Positions 16,921-27,088 are shown, numbered from the stretch's first letter. The stretch: 64,000 bases of DNA from CAVTJL01 sp963735065 (GCA_963735065.1 CAVTJL010000009.1:69033-133032); one strand, 5' to 3'. Numbers and translations are program-made. The notes: generated from the sequence alone by a model not told the origin.

Positions 16921-18102
16921 GTGATCCTGAGCATGCCCGCGCTCGAGGCCGAGGAGAAGATGGCGTGCCTGCGGCTTGCGCGCTCGCCCGGTATCGGCCC
17001 ACGTGGCTTCCAGAAGCTGCTGGCGCGGTTCGGCACGGCCCAGGCCGCGGTGGCAGCGATGCCCGGTCTTTTGGCGACGCGCCGCTGGACGGGCGTGTCG
17101 CTCGCCGAGCGTGGCTTGGCCGAGCGCGAGATCGAGGCGGCCGAGCAGGCCGGCGCCACCCTCCTCGTCCTGCCCGAGCCGGCCTATCCGGCCTTGCTCA
17201 GGGCCATCGACGATCCGCCGCCGGTGCTCGTGCTGCGTGGCCGGACCGAGCTTCTCGTGGGCCCGTCGGTGGCCATCGTCGGCGCCCGCAACGCCAGCAC
17301 GAACGGGCGCCGGCTGACGCGGGAGATGGCGGCCGAGCTGTCGGCAGGCGGCCTCACCATCGTCTCCGGCCTCGCGCGGGGGATCGATGCCGCCGCCCAC
17401 GAGGGGGCGCTCACCGAGCGCGGCGGCACGGTCGCGGTCCTCGCCTGCGGCATCGACGTAGCCTATCCCCAGGAGAATGCCCCGCTCATGGCGCAGATCG
17501 CCGTGCAGGGCCTCCTCGTCAGCGAGCGGCCGATCGGCGCCGTTCCCCGGGCCGCCGATTTTCCGCGGCGCAACCGGATCATCGCCGGCCTCGCGATGGG
17601 TGTGGTCGTGGTCGAGGCGGCGCCGCGCTCGGGCTCGCTCATCACGGCGAGGCTCGCCGCCGAGCAGGGCCGCGAGGTCATGGCCGTGCCCGGCAGCCCC
17701 CTCGACGAGCGCCATCGCGGCACCAATCGTCTGCTGCGCGACGGCGCCCAGCTCATCGAGTGCGCGGCCGATGTGCGGGCGGTCATCGACGGGCTCGGAG
17801 GCCGGCCCGCCCCTGTCCGCGAGCAGCCTGCAGCGGCGGCGAGCGCTGCTCCGCCGGCCGTGGAAGGCGGGATGGAGGCGCCTTCCGAGCTCCGCCGGAC
17901 CATCGAGCTCGGGCTGGGGCCGGAGCCCGTCGCGGTTGACGAGCTTGTGCGTCAATGCCATGCATCCGCGGCGGCTGTTCAGGTGGCGCTCTCGGACCTC
18001 GAGATGGAGGGCAGGCTGGAACGCCATCCCGGCAACCGTGTTTCCCTCCGCGCCGGGCCCCGAGGGGATCGAGCCCTGATGCCCATCTCATCAACTTTCT
18101 GA
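16921..18102 (+). CDS. dprA: DNA-processing protein DprA
   Basis: A 393-residue DprA, which loads RecA on incoming single-stranded DNA in transformation. The N-terminal helical region (LRLARSPGIGPRGFQKLLAR) is followed by the Rossmann fold with VAIVGARNASTNGRRLTREM, VSGLARGIDAAAHEGAL and FPRRNRIIAGLA, then a C-terminal winged-helix domain (DELVRQCHASAAAVQVALSD). The GTG at 16921 sits 3 bases after AGGAG; an ATG at 16933 is an alternative start. It precedes topA by 18 bases. Confidence 0.93.
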   Translation: MILSMPALEAEEKMACLRLARSPGIGPRGFQKLLARFGTAQAAVAAMPGLLATRRWTGVSLAERGLAEREIEAAEQAGATLLVLPEPAYPALLRAIDDPPPVLVLRGRTELLVGPSVAIVGARNASTNGRRLTREMAAELSAGGLTIVSGLARGIDAAAHEGALTERGGTVAVLACGIDVAYPQENAPLMAQIAVQGLLVSERPIGAVPRAADFPRRNRIIAGLAMGVVVVEAAPRSGSLITARLAAEQGREVMAVPGSPLDERHRGTNRLLRDGAQLIECAADVRAVIDGLGGRPAPVREQPAAAASAAPPAVEGGMEAPSELRRTIELGLGPEPVAVDELVRQCHASAAAVQVALSDLEMEGRLERHPGNRVSLRAGPRGDRALMPISSTF

Positions 18103-18120
18103 TCGACACTGCGTGTGCGC

Positions 18121-20819
18121 ATGGACGTCGTCGTCGTCGAGTCCCCTACAAAAGCCCGCTCCATCGAGAAGTATCTGGGCCAGGGCTTCAAGGTCCTTCC
18201 TTCCTACGGGCATGTCCGCGACCTGCCCGAGAAGGACGGCTCCGTCCTGCCTGAGCAGGACTTTCGGATGATCTACGAGCCGCTCGAGGAGAAGAAGCGG
18301 CGGATCGACGAGATCGCCAAGGCCGTCAAGGGGGCCAAGCGCCTCTTCCTTGCCACCGACCCCGACCGCGAGGGCGAGGCCATCTCGTGGCATCTCCTGA
18401 GCGTGCTCAAGGAGCGCAGCGGGCTCGGCGATCTGGACGTCAAGCGGGTGGTCTTCCACGAGGTCACCAAGCGCGCCGTCCTCGAGGCGATGGAGCATCC
18501 GCGTGACCTCGACACGCACCTGATCGACGCCTACCAGGCGCGCCGCGCGCTCGACTATCTCGTGGGCTTCACCCTCTCGCCGGTGCTGTGGCGCAAGCTG
18601 CAGGGCTCGCGCTCGGCGGGCCGTGTCCAGTCGGTGGCGCTGCGCCTCATCTGCGAGCGCGAGGCCGCGATCGAGGCCTTCCGCTCCGACGAGTACTGGA
18701 CCGTCGAGGCGCTGCTGCGCACGGGGCGGAACGAGACCTTCGCCGCGAGGCTCACCCACCTCGACGGCAAGCGGCTCGAGAAGCTGGCGCTCAAGGACGA
18801 GGCGTCGGCGAAGGCGGCCGTGGCCGCGATCGAGACGCGCGACCTCGCCGTCTCGAACGTCGAGCGCAAGCAGGTGAGCCGCACGCCGGCCCCACCCTTC
18901 TCGACCTCGACGATGCAGCAGGAGGCGTCCCGCAAGCTGGGCTTCTCGGCCGACCGGACGATGCGCACGGCGCAGCGCCTGTTCGAGGGCGTCGACCTCG
19001 GCGGCGAGACGGTGGGCCTGATCACCTATATGCGGACCGACAGCGTCAGCCTGTCGAGCGAGGCGCTGGCGGCCACCCGCCGGCTCGTCATCGAGCGCTA
19101 TGGCGAGAGCTATGCGCCGCCGCAGCCACGCCAGTACCGGACCAAATCCAAGAGCGCCCAGGAGGCGCACGAGGCGATCCGCCCGACCGATCCCTTCCGG
19201 GCGCCGCAGGACATGGCCCGTCACCTCGACGACGACCAGCGCCGGCTCTACGAGCTGATCTGGAAGCGGACGGTGGCGAGCCAGATGGCGGCAGCGCTCC
19301 TCGACCGTGTCACGGCCGACATCGGCGCCGCCGACGGCGGCGTCTCTCTTCGTGCCACGGGCCAGACCGTGGCCTTCGACGGCTTCTTCAAGCTCTACCA
19401 GGAAGGGCGCGACGACCGCCCGGAGAATCCCGACGAGGACGAGGACGAGAGGCGCCTTCTGCCGGCCCTGGCCGTCGGCGATCCGCTCGGCAAGGAGAAG
19501 GTGACGCCGAGCCAGCACTTCACCGAGCCGCCGCCCCGCTTCACCGAGGCGTCGCTGGTCAAGAAGCTGGAGGAGCTGGGCATCGGCCGGCCCTCGACCT
19601 ATGCGAGCATCATCTCGGTCCTGCAGAACCGCAACTATGTCCGGCTCGAGAGCAAGCGCTTCGTGCCGGAGGACCGCGGCCGGCTTGTGAACTCCTTTCT
19701 CGTGAGCTTCTTCGACCGCTACGTGCAGCCGGGCTTCACGGCCGAGCTCGAGGACAAGCTCGACAGCGTCGCCTCGGGCGATCTCGCCTGGAAGACCGTG
19801 CTCCACGAGTTCTGGGATCCGTTCCGGGTGCGCGTCGACGAGGTCAAGGAGCGACGCGTCGCCGAGGTCATCGACGCCCTGAACGAGGCGATGGCGGCCA
19901 AGCTCTTCCCGGAGCGCGCCGACGGCGGCGATCCGCGCATCTGCCCGCTCTGCGGGACGGGCAACCTGTCCCTCAAGCTCGGGCGCTTCGGTGCCTTCGT
20001 GGGCTGCTCGAACTATCCCGAGTGCCGCTACACGCGAAAGCTCGACGAGAGCGCCGACGAGGCGGCCAAGGCCAGCGACCGGCTGCTCGGCGTCGACCAT
20101 GCCAACGACGAGGAGGTGTGGCTCAAGTCGGGCCGCTTCGGACCTTATGTCCAGCGCGGCACCGGCGCCGAGGCCAAGCGCTGCTCCCTGCCGCCGGGCG
20201 TGACGCCCGAGGCGATCGACCTCGACCTGGCGCTGCAGCTCCTGGCGCTGCCGCGCGAGGTCGGCATCGACCCGGACAGCGGCAAGCCGGTGACGGCCGG
20301 CATCAACCGCTACGGCCCCTTCGTCCAGCTCGACGGCAAGTTCAAGCGCCTGGATGCGGACGACGACGTGCTGGCGGTCGGCATGAACCGGGCGCTGGCG
20401 CTCCTGGCCGAGCCCGACAAGGGCCGACGCCAGGCCCAGGCCGCGGGCCCGCTCAAGGAGATGGGCGAGCATCCCCGCGACGGCGGGCCGATCCGGCTCT
20501 ACGCCGGTCGCTTCGGCCCTTACGTCAAGCACGGTGCGGTCAACGCGAGCCTGCCCAAGTCGCTGCCGCCCGAGGAGCTGACGGTCGAGCGGGCGGTCGA
20601 GCTTCTCGATGCGCGCGCGGCGCGCGGCGGGGCGCCGGCCAAGGGCGGTCGCGGCCGCAAGGCTCCGGCCGCCAAGGCAGCGCCCGCGAAGCCGGCCAAG
20701 GCCGCGCAAAGGCCGCAAAGCCGGCCAAGGGTGCGAAGGCGAAATCGCCCACGACCACGGCGGCGAAAGCCGCGCCGAAGCGGCGGAAAGCCTCGACGCC
20801 CGCCGACACGGGCGACTGA
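18121..20819 (+). CDS. topA: DNA topoisomerase I (apparent -1 frameshift in the C-terminal tail)
   Basis: About 900 residues. It relaxes negative supercoils by a type IA mechanism. The TOPRIM domain starts at once (MDVVVVESPTKARSIEKYL; acidic DPDREGE), and the catalytic tyrosine is Y303 in ITYMRTDS. Zinc-ribbon repeats follow (CPLCGTGNLSLKLGRFGAFV with CSNYPEC). The main frame shifts near 20706: continuing in frame it runs into nonsense to 20967, overlapping rnr, while the -1 frame gives a typical Ala/Lys-rich tail (AKAAKPAKGAKAKS) and a TGA at 20817-20819 just before rnr. The end given here assumes the shifted frame. Confidence 0.9.
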
Positions 20820-20822
20820 GGC

Positions 20823-23069
20823 TTGCCGCGACCGCCGACCCGGCGTTCCCAACCCGTCCCTTCGAAGGGCGAGCTTTTGGAGTTCGTCGGCGGCGCCGAG
20901 CGGCCACCGCGCACCAACGAGATCCTCAAGGCCTTCGGGCTGGACGGTCGGGCACGTCCGGTCCTGAAGCGCATGCTGCGCGAGCTCGAGGACGAAGGCC
21001 GCCTGCCGGGCCGCCGGCGGCGTCCGAAGCACGAGGGCGAGCGGGAGGGGCTGCCCAACGTGACGGTCGTGACCGTCGTCGACGTGGACGACGAGGGCGA
21101 TCTCCTGTGCCGCGCCCAGCAGGATCCCCAGGCCCGCATCCTGCTGCCCGTCGAGGCGCAGGAGGGCAAGGCGCCGGGACCGGGCGACCGGGTGCTGGCG
21201 CGGCTGTTCCCGCGTGCGAACGGCCGCTACGACGCCCATCTGATCAAGCTCCTGCCCCGCATGGAGCGCGCGGTGGTGGGTGTCATCGAGGCCAGCGAGG
21301 ACGGGCTGCGCATCCGCCCGCTCGAGCGCTCGGCCAAGCTCGAGTACCGGCTGCGCCCGGACGAGGCGGGCGGGGCCTCCGTAGGCGATCTCGTCCGCGC
21401 CGAGACGCTGGGCGGCGACCGTCCGATGGCGCTGCCGCAGGCCCGGGTGACCGAGCGCGTCGGCCGCGTCGACGATCCGGGCGCCGTGAGCCTGGCGCTG
21501 GCGGTCGCAGCGGGCCTGCCGATGGCCTTCCCGGAGGCGGCACTGGCCGAGGCGGCCAAGGCCAAGCCCGTGGCGCTGGGCAAGCGGCGGGATCTGCGCG
21601 AGCTCGAGCTCGTCACGATCGACGGCGAGGACGCGCGGGACTTCGACGACGCGGTATGGGCCCAGCCCGACGAGACCAAAGGCAACCCGGGCGGCTATCG
21701 GATCGTGGTCGCCATCGCCGACGTCGCCCACTATGTGCGGCCCGGCTCGGCCCTCGACCGCGAGGCGCGCGAGCGCGGCAACTCGGTCTACTTCCCGGAC
21801 CGGGTGATCCCGATGCTGCCTGAGGCGCTCTCGAACGGCCTCTGCTCGCTGCGGCCGGACGAGGAGCGCGCCTGCTTTGCGATCCTGATGCGCATCGATG
21901 GCCAGGGCCAGCTGATCGAGAAGACCTTCCGCCGCTCCCTGATGCGCTCGCGCGCGCGGCTCACCTACACCCAGGTCCAGGCGGCGCGGGACGGGCGGCC
22001 GGACGCGCTGACGGCGCCGTTGATGGAGCAGGTGATCAACCCGCTCTACGGCGCCTACGAGGTGCTGGCCGCGGCACGGCGGCGGCGCGGCGCCATCGAC
22101 CTCGACCTGCCCGAGCGCCGGGCGATCATCGACGCGGAGGGCAGGCTCAGCGGCATCGGCAAGCGCGAGCGGCAGGCCAGCAACATGCTGATCGAGGAGC
22201 TGATGATCCTCGCCAACGTCGCCGCCGCGAGCCTGCTCGAGGAAAAGGCGCAGCCGGGCCTCTACCGCGTCCACGACAAGCCCGACCCGGCCAAGCTCAC
22301 CGTGCTCGCCGACTATCTCGAGCGGATCGGCGTGCCCTGGAGCCGAACGACGAAAAAGCCCGGCGAGTTCACCGAGCTTCTCGAGCGGCTGAAGGATCAC
22401 GCGCTCAAGGAGAGTGTGGCCGGCTTCGTGCTGCGCTGCCAGGCGCAGGCGGTCTACAGCCCGGCCAATATCGGCCATTTCGGCCTCAATCTGCGCCGCT
22501 ACGCGCACTTCACCTCGCCGATCCGGCGCTACAGCGACCTCGTCGTGCACCGGGCGATCATCCGCATCCTCGGCGCCGGCAGCGACGGGCTCGACGACGG
22601 CGCGACCCTGGAGGCGCTGGGCGAGCTGGGCCGGCATCTCTCGATGACCGAGCGCCGCGCCATGGAGGCCGAGCGCGGCGCCCTCGAGCGGCTGACGGCG
22701 CTCTTTCTCGCTGGCAGCGAGGGCGCCCTCCTCAAGGGCAAGATCACGGGCGTGCAGCGCTTCGGCCTCTTCGTCACGCTGGACGAGAGCGGGGCCGAGG
22801 GGCTCGTGCCGGTCTCGACCCTGGGCGACGACGCCTTTGCGCATGACGAGCGGCACCACGCCCTGGTGGGCCAGCGCGGCGGCGAGAGCTTCGGTCTGGG
22901 GGATACCGTGACGGTGGAGCTTGCCGAGGCCGACGCGGTCACCGGCAGCCTGATCTTCCGCATCGACGAGCACGAGCGCGCGCACGGCGCCGAGCTCGCG
23001 CGCAAGGCCTGGCGCCGCACGCCGCCCAAGCAGCGCGGCCGGAGAATGGTGCGTCACGGCCGCCGCTGA
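20823..23069 (+). CDS. rnr: Ribonuclease R
   Basis: A 748-residue RNase R, a processive 3'-5' exoribonuclease that degrades structured RNA. An N-terminal winged-helix region (ERPPRTNEILKAFGL) is followed by cold-shock domains, the RNB catalytic core (TIDGEDARDFDDAVWA with the metal-binding aspartates; YFPDRVIPMLPEALSNGLCS) and a C-terminal S1 domain (GKITGVQRFGLFVTLDESGA). The start is TTG at 20823, 3 bases after the corrected topA stop; GAGG sits directly before it. Confidence 0.92.
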   Translation: MPRPPTRRSQPVPSKGELLEFVGGAERPPRTNEILKAFGLDGRARPVLKRMLRELEDEGRLPGRRRRPKHEGEREGLPNVTVVTVVDVDDEGDLLCRAQQDPQARILLPVEAQEGKAPGPGDRVLARLFPRANGRYDAHLIKLLPRMERAVVGVIEASEDGLRIRPLERSAKLEYRLRPDEAGGASVGDLVRAETLGGDRPMALPQARVTERVGRVDDPGAVSLALAVAAGLPMAFPEAALAEAAKAKPVALGKRRDLRELELVTIDGEDARDFDDAVWAQPDETKGNPGGYRIVVAIADVAHYVRPGSALDREARERGNSVYFPDRVIPMLPEALSNGLCSLRPDEERACFAILMRIDGQGQLIEKTFRRSLMRSRARLTYTQVQAARDGRPDALTAPLMEQVINPLYGAYEVLAAARRRRGAIDLDLPERRAIIDAEGRLSGIGKRERQASNMLIEELMILANVAAASLLEEKAQPGLYRVHDKPDPAKLTVLADYLERIGVPWSRTTKKPGEFTELLERLKDHALKESVAGFVLRCQAQAVYSPANIGHFGLNLRRYAHFTSPIRRYSDLVVHRAIIRILGAGSDGLDDGATLEALGELGRHLSMTERRAMEAERGALERLTALFLAGSEGALLKGKITGVQRFGLFVTLDESGAEGLVPVSTLGDDAFAHDERHHALVGQRGGESFGLGDTVTVELAEADAVTGSLIFRIDEHERAHGAELARKAWRRTPPKQRGRRMVRHGRR

Positions 23070-23082
23070 AGGGCCGCCGAGC

Positions 23083-23110
23083 TTGACAGGCCGCGCCCGC
23101 TCCCTACATT
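23083..23110 (+). promoter_or_regulatory. Sigma70-type promoter for rpmG
   Basis: A perfect TTGACA at 23083-23088, a 16-base spacer and TACATT at 23105-23110. It lies between the rnr stop and the rpmG start at 23147, so rpmG has its own strong promoter. Confidence 0.75.
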
Positions 23111-23146
23111 CGCGCCCGGTCGCTTCATTGAGGGATTCTCTGCGTC

Positions 23147-23314
23147 ATGGCCAAGTCCGCCACCACGCTCATCAAGCTCGTCAGCACGGCGGGCACGGGC
23201 TTCTTCTACACGACGAAGAAGAACAGCCGCAGCAGCACCGAGAAGCTGTCCCTCAAGAAGTACGACCCGAAGGTGCGCAAGCACGTCGAGTTCAAGGAAG
23301 CCAAGATCAAGTAG
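23147..23314 (+). CDS. rpmG: 50S ribosomal protein L33
   Basis: A 55-residue L33: MAKSATTLIKLVSTAGTGFF, then YTTKKNSRSSTEKLSLKKYD and the basic end. It is a large-subunit protein near the E site. This is the cysteine-free form, which does not bind zinc. GAGGG lies 11-15 bases upstream of the ATG. The position after rnr is conserved in many Alphaproteobacteria. Confidence 0.96.
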   Translation: MAKSATTLIKLVSTAGTGFFYTTKKNSRSSTEKLSLKKYDPKVRKHVEFKEAKIK

Positions 23315-23321
23315 CAGACGC

Positions 23322-23338
23322 CGCGCCCTCGGGGCGCG
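23322..23338 (+). terminator. Hairpin after rpmG
   Basis: Seven-base G+C-only arms (CGCGCCC/GGGCGCG) with a 3-base loop, 8 bases past the rpmG stop. Only two T follow, so it is a weak factor-independent terminator candidate. Confidence 0.5.
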
Positions 23339-23508
23339 TTGCGCTACCTGACGTTGAGCCCGCGCCTGCCGCGGGCTTTCGCGTCTCTGGCCGATGCGTC
23401 TCCGGCCGCCCGCCCGCTTCCCTGGCCCACTCCGGGCTTGCGCAGCTGTGCCCCTCTCCCGCACAACCGTCGTCAATGAGGACACCAGCCTGAAGGGGAG
23501 GCACCGAG

Positions 23509-24612
23509 GTGGACTACGGCTTCTTCACCATGCCCTCGCATCCGCCGGAGCGGGGTCTCAAGGCCGGCCAGGACTGGGATCTCCAGGTGCTGCGCTGGTG
23601 CGACGAGCTGGGCTTCAGCGAGGCCTGGATCGGCGAGCACCACACGGCCCCCTGGGAGCCGAATCCGGCACCCGACCTGCTCCTGGCGCAGGCGATGCTG
23701 CAGACCAGCCGCATCCGCCTGGGCCCGGGCGGCTTTCTCTTGCCCTACCATCACCCGGCCGAGCTCGCGAACCGTGTGGCGATGCTGGACCACCTCTCCG
23801 AGGGCCGGCTCAACTTCGGCGTCGCTGCGAGCGGCCTGCCGAGCGACTGGGCGATGTTCCACGTCGACGGCATGTCCGGCCAGAACCGTGACATGACCCG
23901 CGAGGCGCTCGACATCATCCTCAAGCTGTGGACGACCGAGGAGCCCTTCGACTACGACGGCAAGTTCTGGAAGGTGACGAAGCCGGACACGATGTTCGGC
24001 TTCCTGAAGCCGCATCTGAAGCCTCTGCAGGCTCCGCATCCGCCGATCGGCGTGGCCGGGCTCAGCAAGGGCTCGGACACCTTGAAGCTCGCCGGCGAGC
24101 GCGGCTTCATCCCGATGAGCCTCAACCTCAACCCGGCCTATGTCGGCAGCCACTGGGAATCGGTCCAGATCGGCGCCGAGCGCAGCGGGCGCACGCCCGA
24201 CCGCTCGATCTGGCGCATGGTCCGCGAGGTCTTCGTCGCCGAGACCGACGAGGAGGCGTGGCGCCTCTCGGTGGGCGGCATGATGGGCCGGATGATGGAC
24301 GAGTACTTCCTGCCGCTCCTCGCCAATTTCGGGTTCCTCGACTATCTGAAGCACAGCCCCGAGGTGGCCGACTCGGACGTGACGGCGGCCTATTGCGCCA
24401 AGCACAACTGGCTCATCGGCTCGCCCGCCACCGTGGCCGAGAAGATCGAGCGCATCCACCACGAGGTCGGCGGGTTCGGCACGCTTCTCCTCTTCGGCTT
24501 CGACTATGTCGAGAAGCCCGAGGCCTGGCGCACCTCGCTGGGCCTTCTCGCCGAGGAGGTCATGCCCCGGCTGCGGCATCTCACCCCGTCAGGGAGCAAG
24601 GCTGCGGCATGA
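23509..24612 (+). CDS. LLM-class flavin-dependent oxidoreductase (luciferase-like monooxygenase)
   Basis: A 367-residue member of the bacterial luciferase family, closest in style to limonene monooxygenase-like proteins (GFFTMPSHPPERGLKAGQDW, WIGEHHTAPWEPNPAPDLLL, LPYHHPAELANRVAMLDHLS). These enzymes use reduced flavin from a partner reductase to oxidise an organic substrate; the substrate is not evident. The GTG start is set by a strong AAGGGGAGG site 7 bases upstream. It stands alone with its own terminator. Confidence 0.88.
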   Translation: MDYGFFTMPSHPPERGLKAGQDWDLQVLRWCDELGFSEAWIGEHHTAPWEPNPAPDLLLAQAMLQTSRIRLGPGGFLLPYHHPAELANRVAMLDHLSEGRLNFGVAASGLPSDWAMFHVDGMSGQNRDMTREALDIILKLWTTEEPFDYDGKFWKVTKPDTMFGFLKPHLKPLQAPHPPIGVAGLSKGSDTLKLAGERGFIPMSLNLNPAYVGSHWESVQIGAERSGRTPDRSIWRMVREVFVAETDEEAWRLSVGGMMGRMMDEYFLPLLANFGFLDYLKHSPEVADSDVTAAYCAKHNWLIGSPATVAEKIERIHHEVGGFGTLLLFGFDYVEKPEAWRTSLGLLAEEVMPRLRHLTPSGSKAAA

Positions 24613-24634
24613 GCTAGATCCCGGTCGGCAGACC

Positions 24635-24663
24635 GGCGGCCAGCCTTCTCATGGCTGGCCGCC
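24635..24663 (+). terminator. Rho-independent-like hairpin after the LLM oxidoreductase gene
   Basis: Perfect 11-base arms (24635-24645 and 24653-24663) with a 7-base loop, 22 bases past the stop codon. The U tract is poor (CTCTTGTC about 10 bases on). Confidence 0.6.
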
Positions 24664-24784
24664 CGCCGCGCCTCTTGTCGCCTTACGCGAATAGTTGATA
24701 AAGCGTCTCGCCATATACGGGACGGCGGGCTTCGGTCCGGACCACGACGCCGCCCCCCCTGGATTCGCGCCGAGGAGCTGACCG

Positions 24785-26089
24785 ATGTCTCTGCCGCCAG
24801 CGCATCAGGCGCCAGTAACGCGAGCACCGACGAGGCTCGGGCTCGCCCTCATGCTGGCGATGATGGCCGCTCTGCCGGCCTCCGCCGCCGGCGTCGACCG
24901 GCTCTTGAGCGAGCCGGCACCGCTCGTCTTGAAGGATGGCCGGATCGCCCGCGTCAGCATCTATGCGGTGCGTTTCCCGACCGGCTCGGCGGTGCTCGAT
25001 CCCGCCACCGCGCGGGCGCTGGACAAGCTGATCGGCGACGAGGCCACCGACTGCTTCCTGACGGCCCAGGCGATCGGCCACGCCGAGGCGCCGCCTGCCG
25101 ATTCCGGCGACACGCTCGCCGAGCACCGCCTGGCCAGGGCCCGCGCGGACCGCGTCCGGAAGGAGATGATCGACCGCGGCCTCGCCGCCTCGGCCATCGC
25201 CAGCGTCTGGGACTGGCAGTTCGTCGTGAAGGAGCCCCGCGTCACGCTTTGGATCTTCGACCTGCCGAAGGGCTCGGATTGCAAGGGCACGCCGCTCGGG
25301 CCCCCCGCCCCCGTCGCGTCGGCCGCACCCGCGACGAGCGAGGCAACCGCGTCCACCGCGCCGCCGAGCGAGGAGCCGAGCCAGCCGGCCGATGCGGAGA
25401 GCGGGTCCCAGGCCGAGCCTGCGAGCCCGCCGGCGGCGGCGACCGAGCAGGCCCAGGCGGGCGAGCCGCCGGCACCGGCCTCTCCGGCGACAACACCCGA
25501 GCCTCCGGCCGTGGCCTCCGTGGAGCAGGCGCCAGCGCCGTCGGCGCCCACAGCCTCCAATGAGCCCGCCGCACCGACGATGCCGACCTCCCCGGCGTCC
25601 GAGGATGCGGCCGCACCGGGCGACAAGGCCTCGACCGAGGCGGAGGAGCCCGCCAAAGCGCCCGAGGAGAGCCCTGCTCCGGCCACCGAGGCGCCCTCCC
25701 CGCCGCCGTCCGCTGCAGCGCCCACCAAGACCGCGGAGACGGCCGCAGCCAAGGAGGCGCCGCCCGCCGCCACGGCCAGCATCCCGTTCGACGTCAACAG
25801 CAGCTTTCTCTCGAAGGCCGCAAGCCAGAGGCTGCGGGAGCTCGCGGGGCAGCTGCGCGAGGGGGGACGCTTCACGGTCGAGCTTGCCGCCACCGTCGGC
25901 GGCGAGGTGAAGGACGCCTCGAGCAAGCAGGCGAGCCGCTACAACCGCTGGATGGCCGAGCGCCGTATCGGCCGGGTGACCGACTGGCTGCGGCAGAATG
26001 CGGGGAAGGCGCAGCTGGAGTTCAAGTCGAGCTTCATCGAGGAGGACGGCTCGCCGCGGGTCCGGGTGAGGCTCGAGCCCGCGGGCTAG
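24785..26089 (+). CDS. Exported protein with two OmpA-like regions split by a Pro/Ala-rich linker
   Basis: A 434-residue protein. A signal peptide (LGLALMLAMMAALPASAAG) leads to an N-terminal OmpA-like region (IYAVRFPTGSAVLDPATARA, then EHRLARARADRVRKEMIDRG), then about 170 residues of Pro/Ala/Glu/Ser-rich linker, then a C-terminal region with a similar start (IPFDVNSSFLSKAASQRLRE, then RYNRWMAERRIGRVTDWLRQ). Both ends resemble halves of an OmpA peptidoglycan-binding fold. The linker could span the periplasm. Function unknown. Not in an operon. Confidence 0.72.
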   Translation: MSLPPAHQAPVTRAPTRLGLALMLAMMAALPASAAGVDRLLSEPAPLVLKDGRIARVSIYAVRFPTGSAVLDPATARALDKLIGDEATDCFLTAQAIGHAEAPPADSGDTLAEHRLARARADRVRKEMIDRGLAASAIASVWDWQFVVKEPRVTLWIFDLPKGSDCKGTPLGPPAPVASAAPATSEATASTAPPSEEPSQPADAESGSQAEPASPPAAATEQAQAGEPPAPASPATTPEPPAVASVEQAPAPSAPTASNEPAAPTMPTSPASEDAAAPGDKASTEAEEPAKAPEESPAPATEAPSPPPSAAAPTKTAETAAAKEAPPAATASIPFDVNSSFLSKAASQRLRELAGQLREGGRFTVELAATVGGEVKDASSKQASRYNRWMAERRIGRVTDWLRQNAGKAQLEFKSSFIEEDGSPRVRVRLEPAG

Positions 26090-26169
26090 CTCGTCCGGGA
26101 GCCCGCGTGACCACCCCGGCGGGTGGGGCTATAAGCGTCTCGATCGGGTGAGGCGGAGGAGGCAGGCCC

Positions 26170-27081
26170 ATGGGCGTCGCGATCGGTGTCGATCTCGGCG
26201 GCACGAAGATCGAGGTCATCGCCCTCGACGAAAGCGGCGCGGAGCTGCTGCGTCGAAGGCGTGCCACGCCCCGCGGCACCTATGAGGGCACGCTCGACGC
26301 CATCGCGGGCATGGTCGAGGAGGCGGAGCGGGAGCTCGGCTGCAGCGCCACCGTCGGGATCGGCCATCCAGGCGCCATCTCGCCGGCCACGGGCCTGATC
26401 AAGAACGCCAACTCGACCTGGCTCAACGACCGGCCGCTCGACCGTGACCTGATGGCCCGGATGGGGCGACCGATCGCCTTTGCCAACGACGCCAACTGCC
26501 TGGGCCTGTCCGAGGCGACCGATGGCGCCGGCGCCGGCTCGCCGGTCGTCTTCGCCGTCATCCTCGGCACCGGCGTCGGCGGCGGCATCGCCGTGCACGG
26601 CAGGATCCTGACCGGCCCCAACGCTATCGCCGGCGAGTGGGGCCACAATCCGCTGCCCTGGCCGCGTGACGAGGAGCGACCGGGGCCGCCCTGCTATTGC
26701 GGCCTCGCCGGCTGCGTCGAGACGTGGCTGTCGGGCCCCGGGCTCGCCGGCGACCATGCGCGCGTCACGGGCACCAAGCTCGCAGGGCCTGCGATCGTCG
26801 CCGGCGCCGAGGCGGGCGACGCCAGCTGCCTCGCCTCGCTCGAGCGCTACGAGGACCGTCTCGCCCGGGCGCTGGCGACGGTGATCAACCTGCTCGATCC
26901 CGACGTCGTGGTGCTGGGCGGCGGCGTCTCCAACATCCGCCGGCTCTACGATCGCGTGACCGACCTCTGGCCGCGCTACGTCTTCTCGGACACCGTCCGC
27001 ACCAAGCTTCTACCGCCCGTCCACGGCGACAGCAGCGGCGTGCGCGGCGCAGCCTGGCTGGGCCGCGACCTCGCCGGCTGA
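26170..27081 (+). CDS. ROK family sugar kinase (fructokinase-like)
   Basis: A 303-residue ROK kinase. The ATP-binding start GVAIGVDLGGTKIEVIALDE, FANDANCLGLSEATDGAGAG, and the zinc site (H in GEWGHNPLPW with CYCGLAGCVETWLSGPG) are complete. Such enzymes phosphorylate fructose, glucose, mannose or N-acetylated sugars; the residues suggest a fructokinase/Mak-type protein, not proven. It converges with the EipB-like gene 8 bases away. Confidence 0.88.
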   Translation: MGVAIGVDLGGTKIEVIALDESGAELLRRRRATPRGTYEGTLDAIAGMVEEAERELGCSATVGIGHPGAISPATGLIKNANSTWLNDRPLDRDLMARMGRPIAFANDANCLGLSEATDGAGAGSPVVFAVILGTGVGGGIAVHGRILTGPNAIAGEWGHNPLPWPRDEERPGPPCYCGLAGCVETWLSGPGLAGDHARVTGTKLAGPAIVAGAEAGDASCLASLERYEDRLARALATVINLLDPDVVVLGGGVSNIRRLYDRVTDLWPRYVFSDTVRTKLLPPVHGDSSGVRGAAWLGRDLAG

Positions 27082-27088
27082 GCTTCGG

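Noticed and set aside
18091..20907. A 938-residue minus-strand frame opposite topA
   Set aside because: Antisense shadow; topA domains are unmistakable on the other strand.
20520..23057. An 845-residue minus-strand frame opposite rnr
   Set aside because: Antisense shadow of rnr.
25280..25780. Low-complexity repeat region
   Set aside because: It is the Pro/Ala-rich linker of the OmpA-like protein, in frame, without a regular repeat unit.
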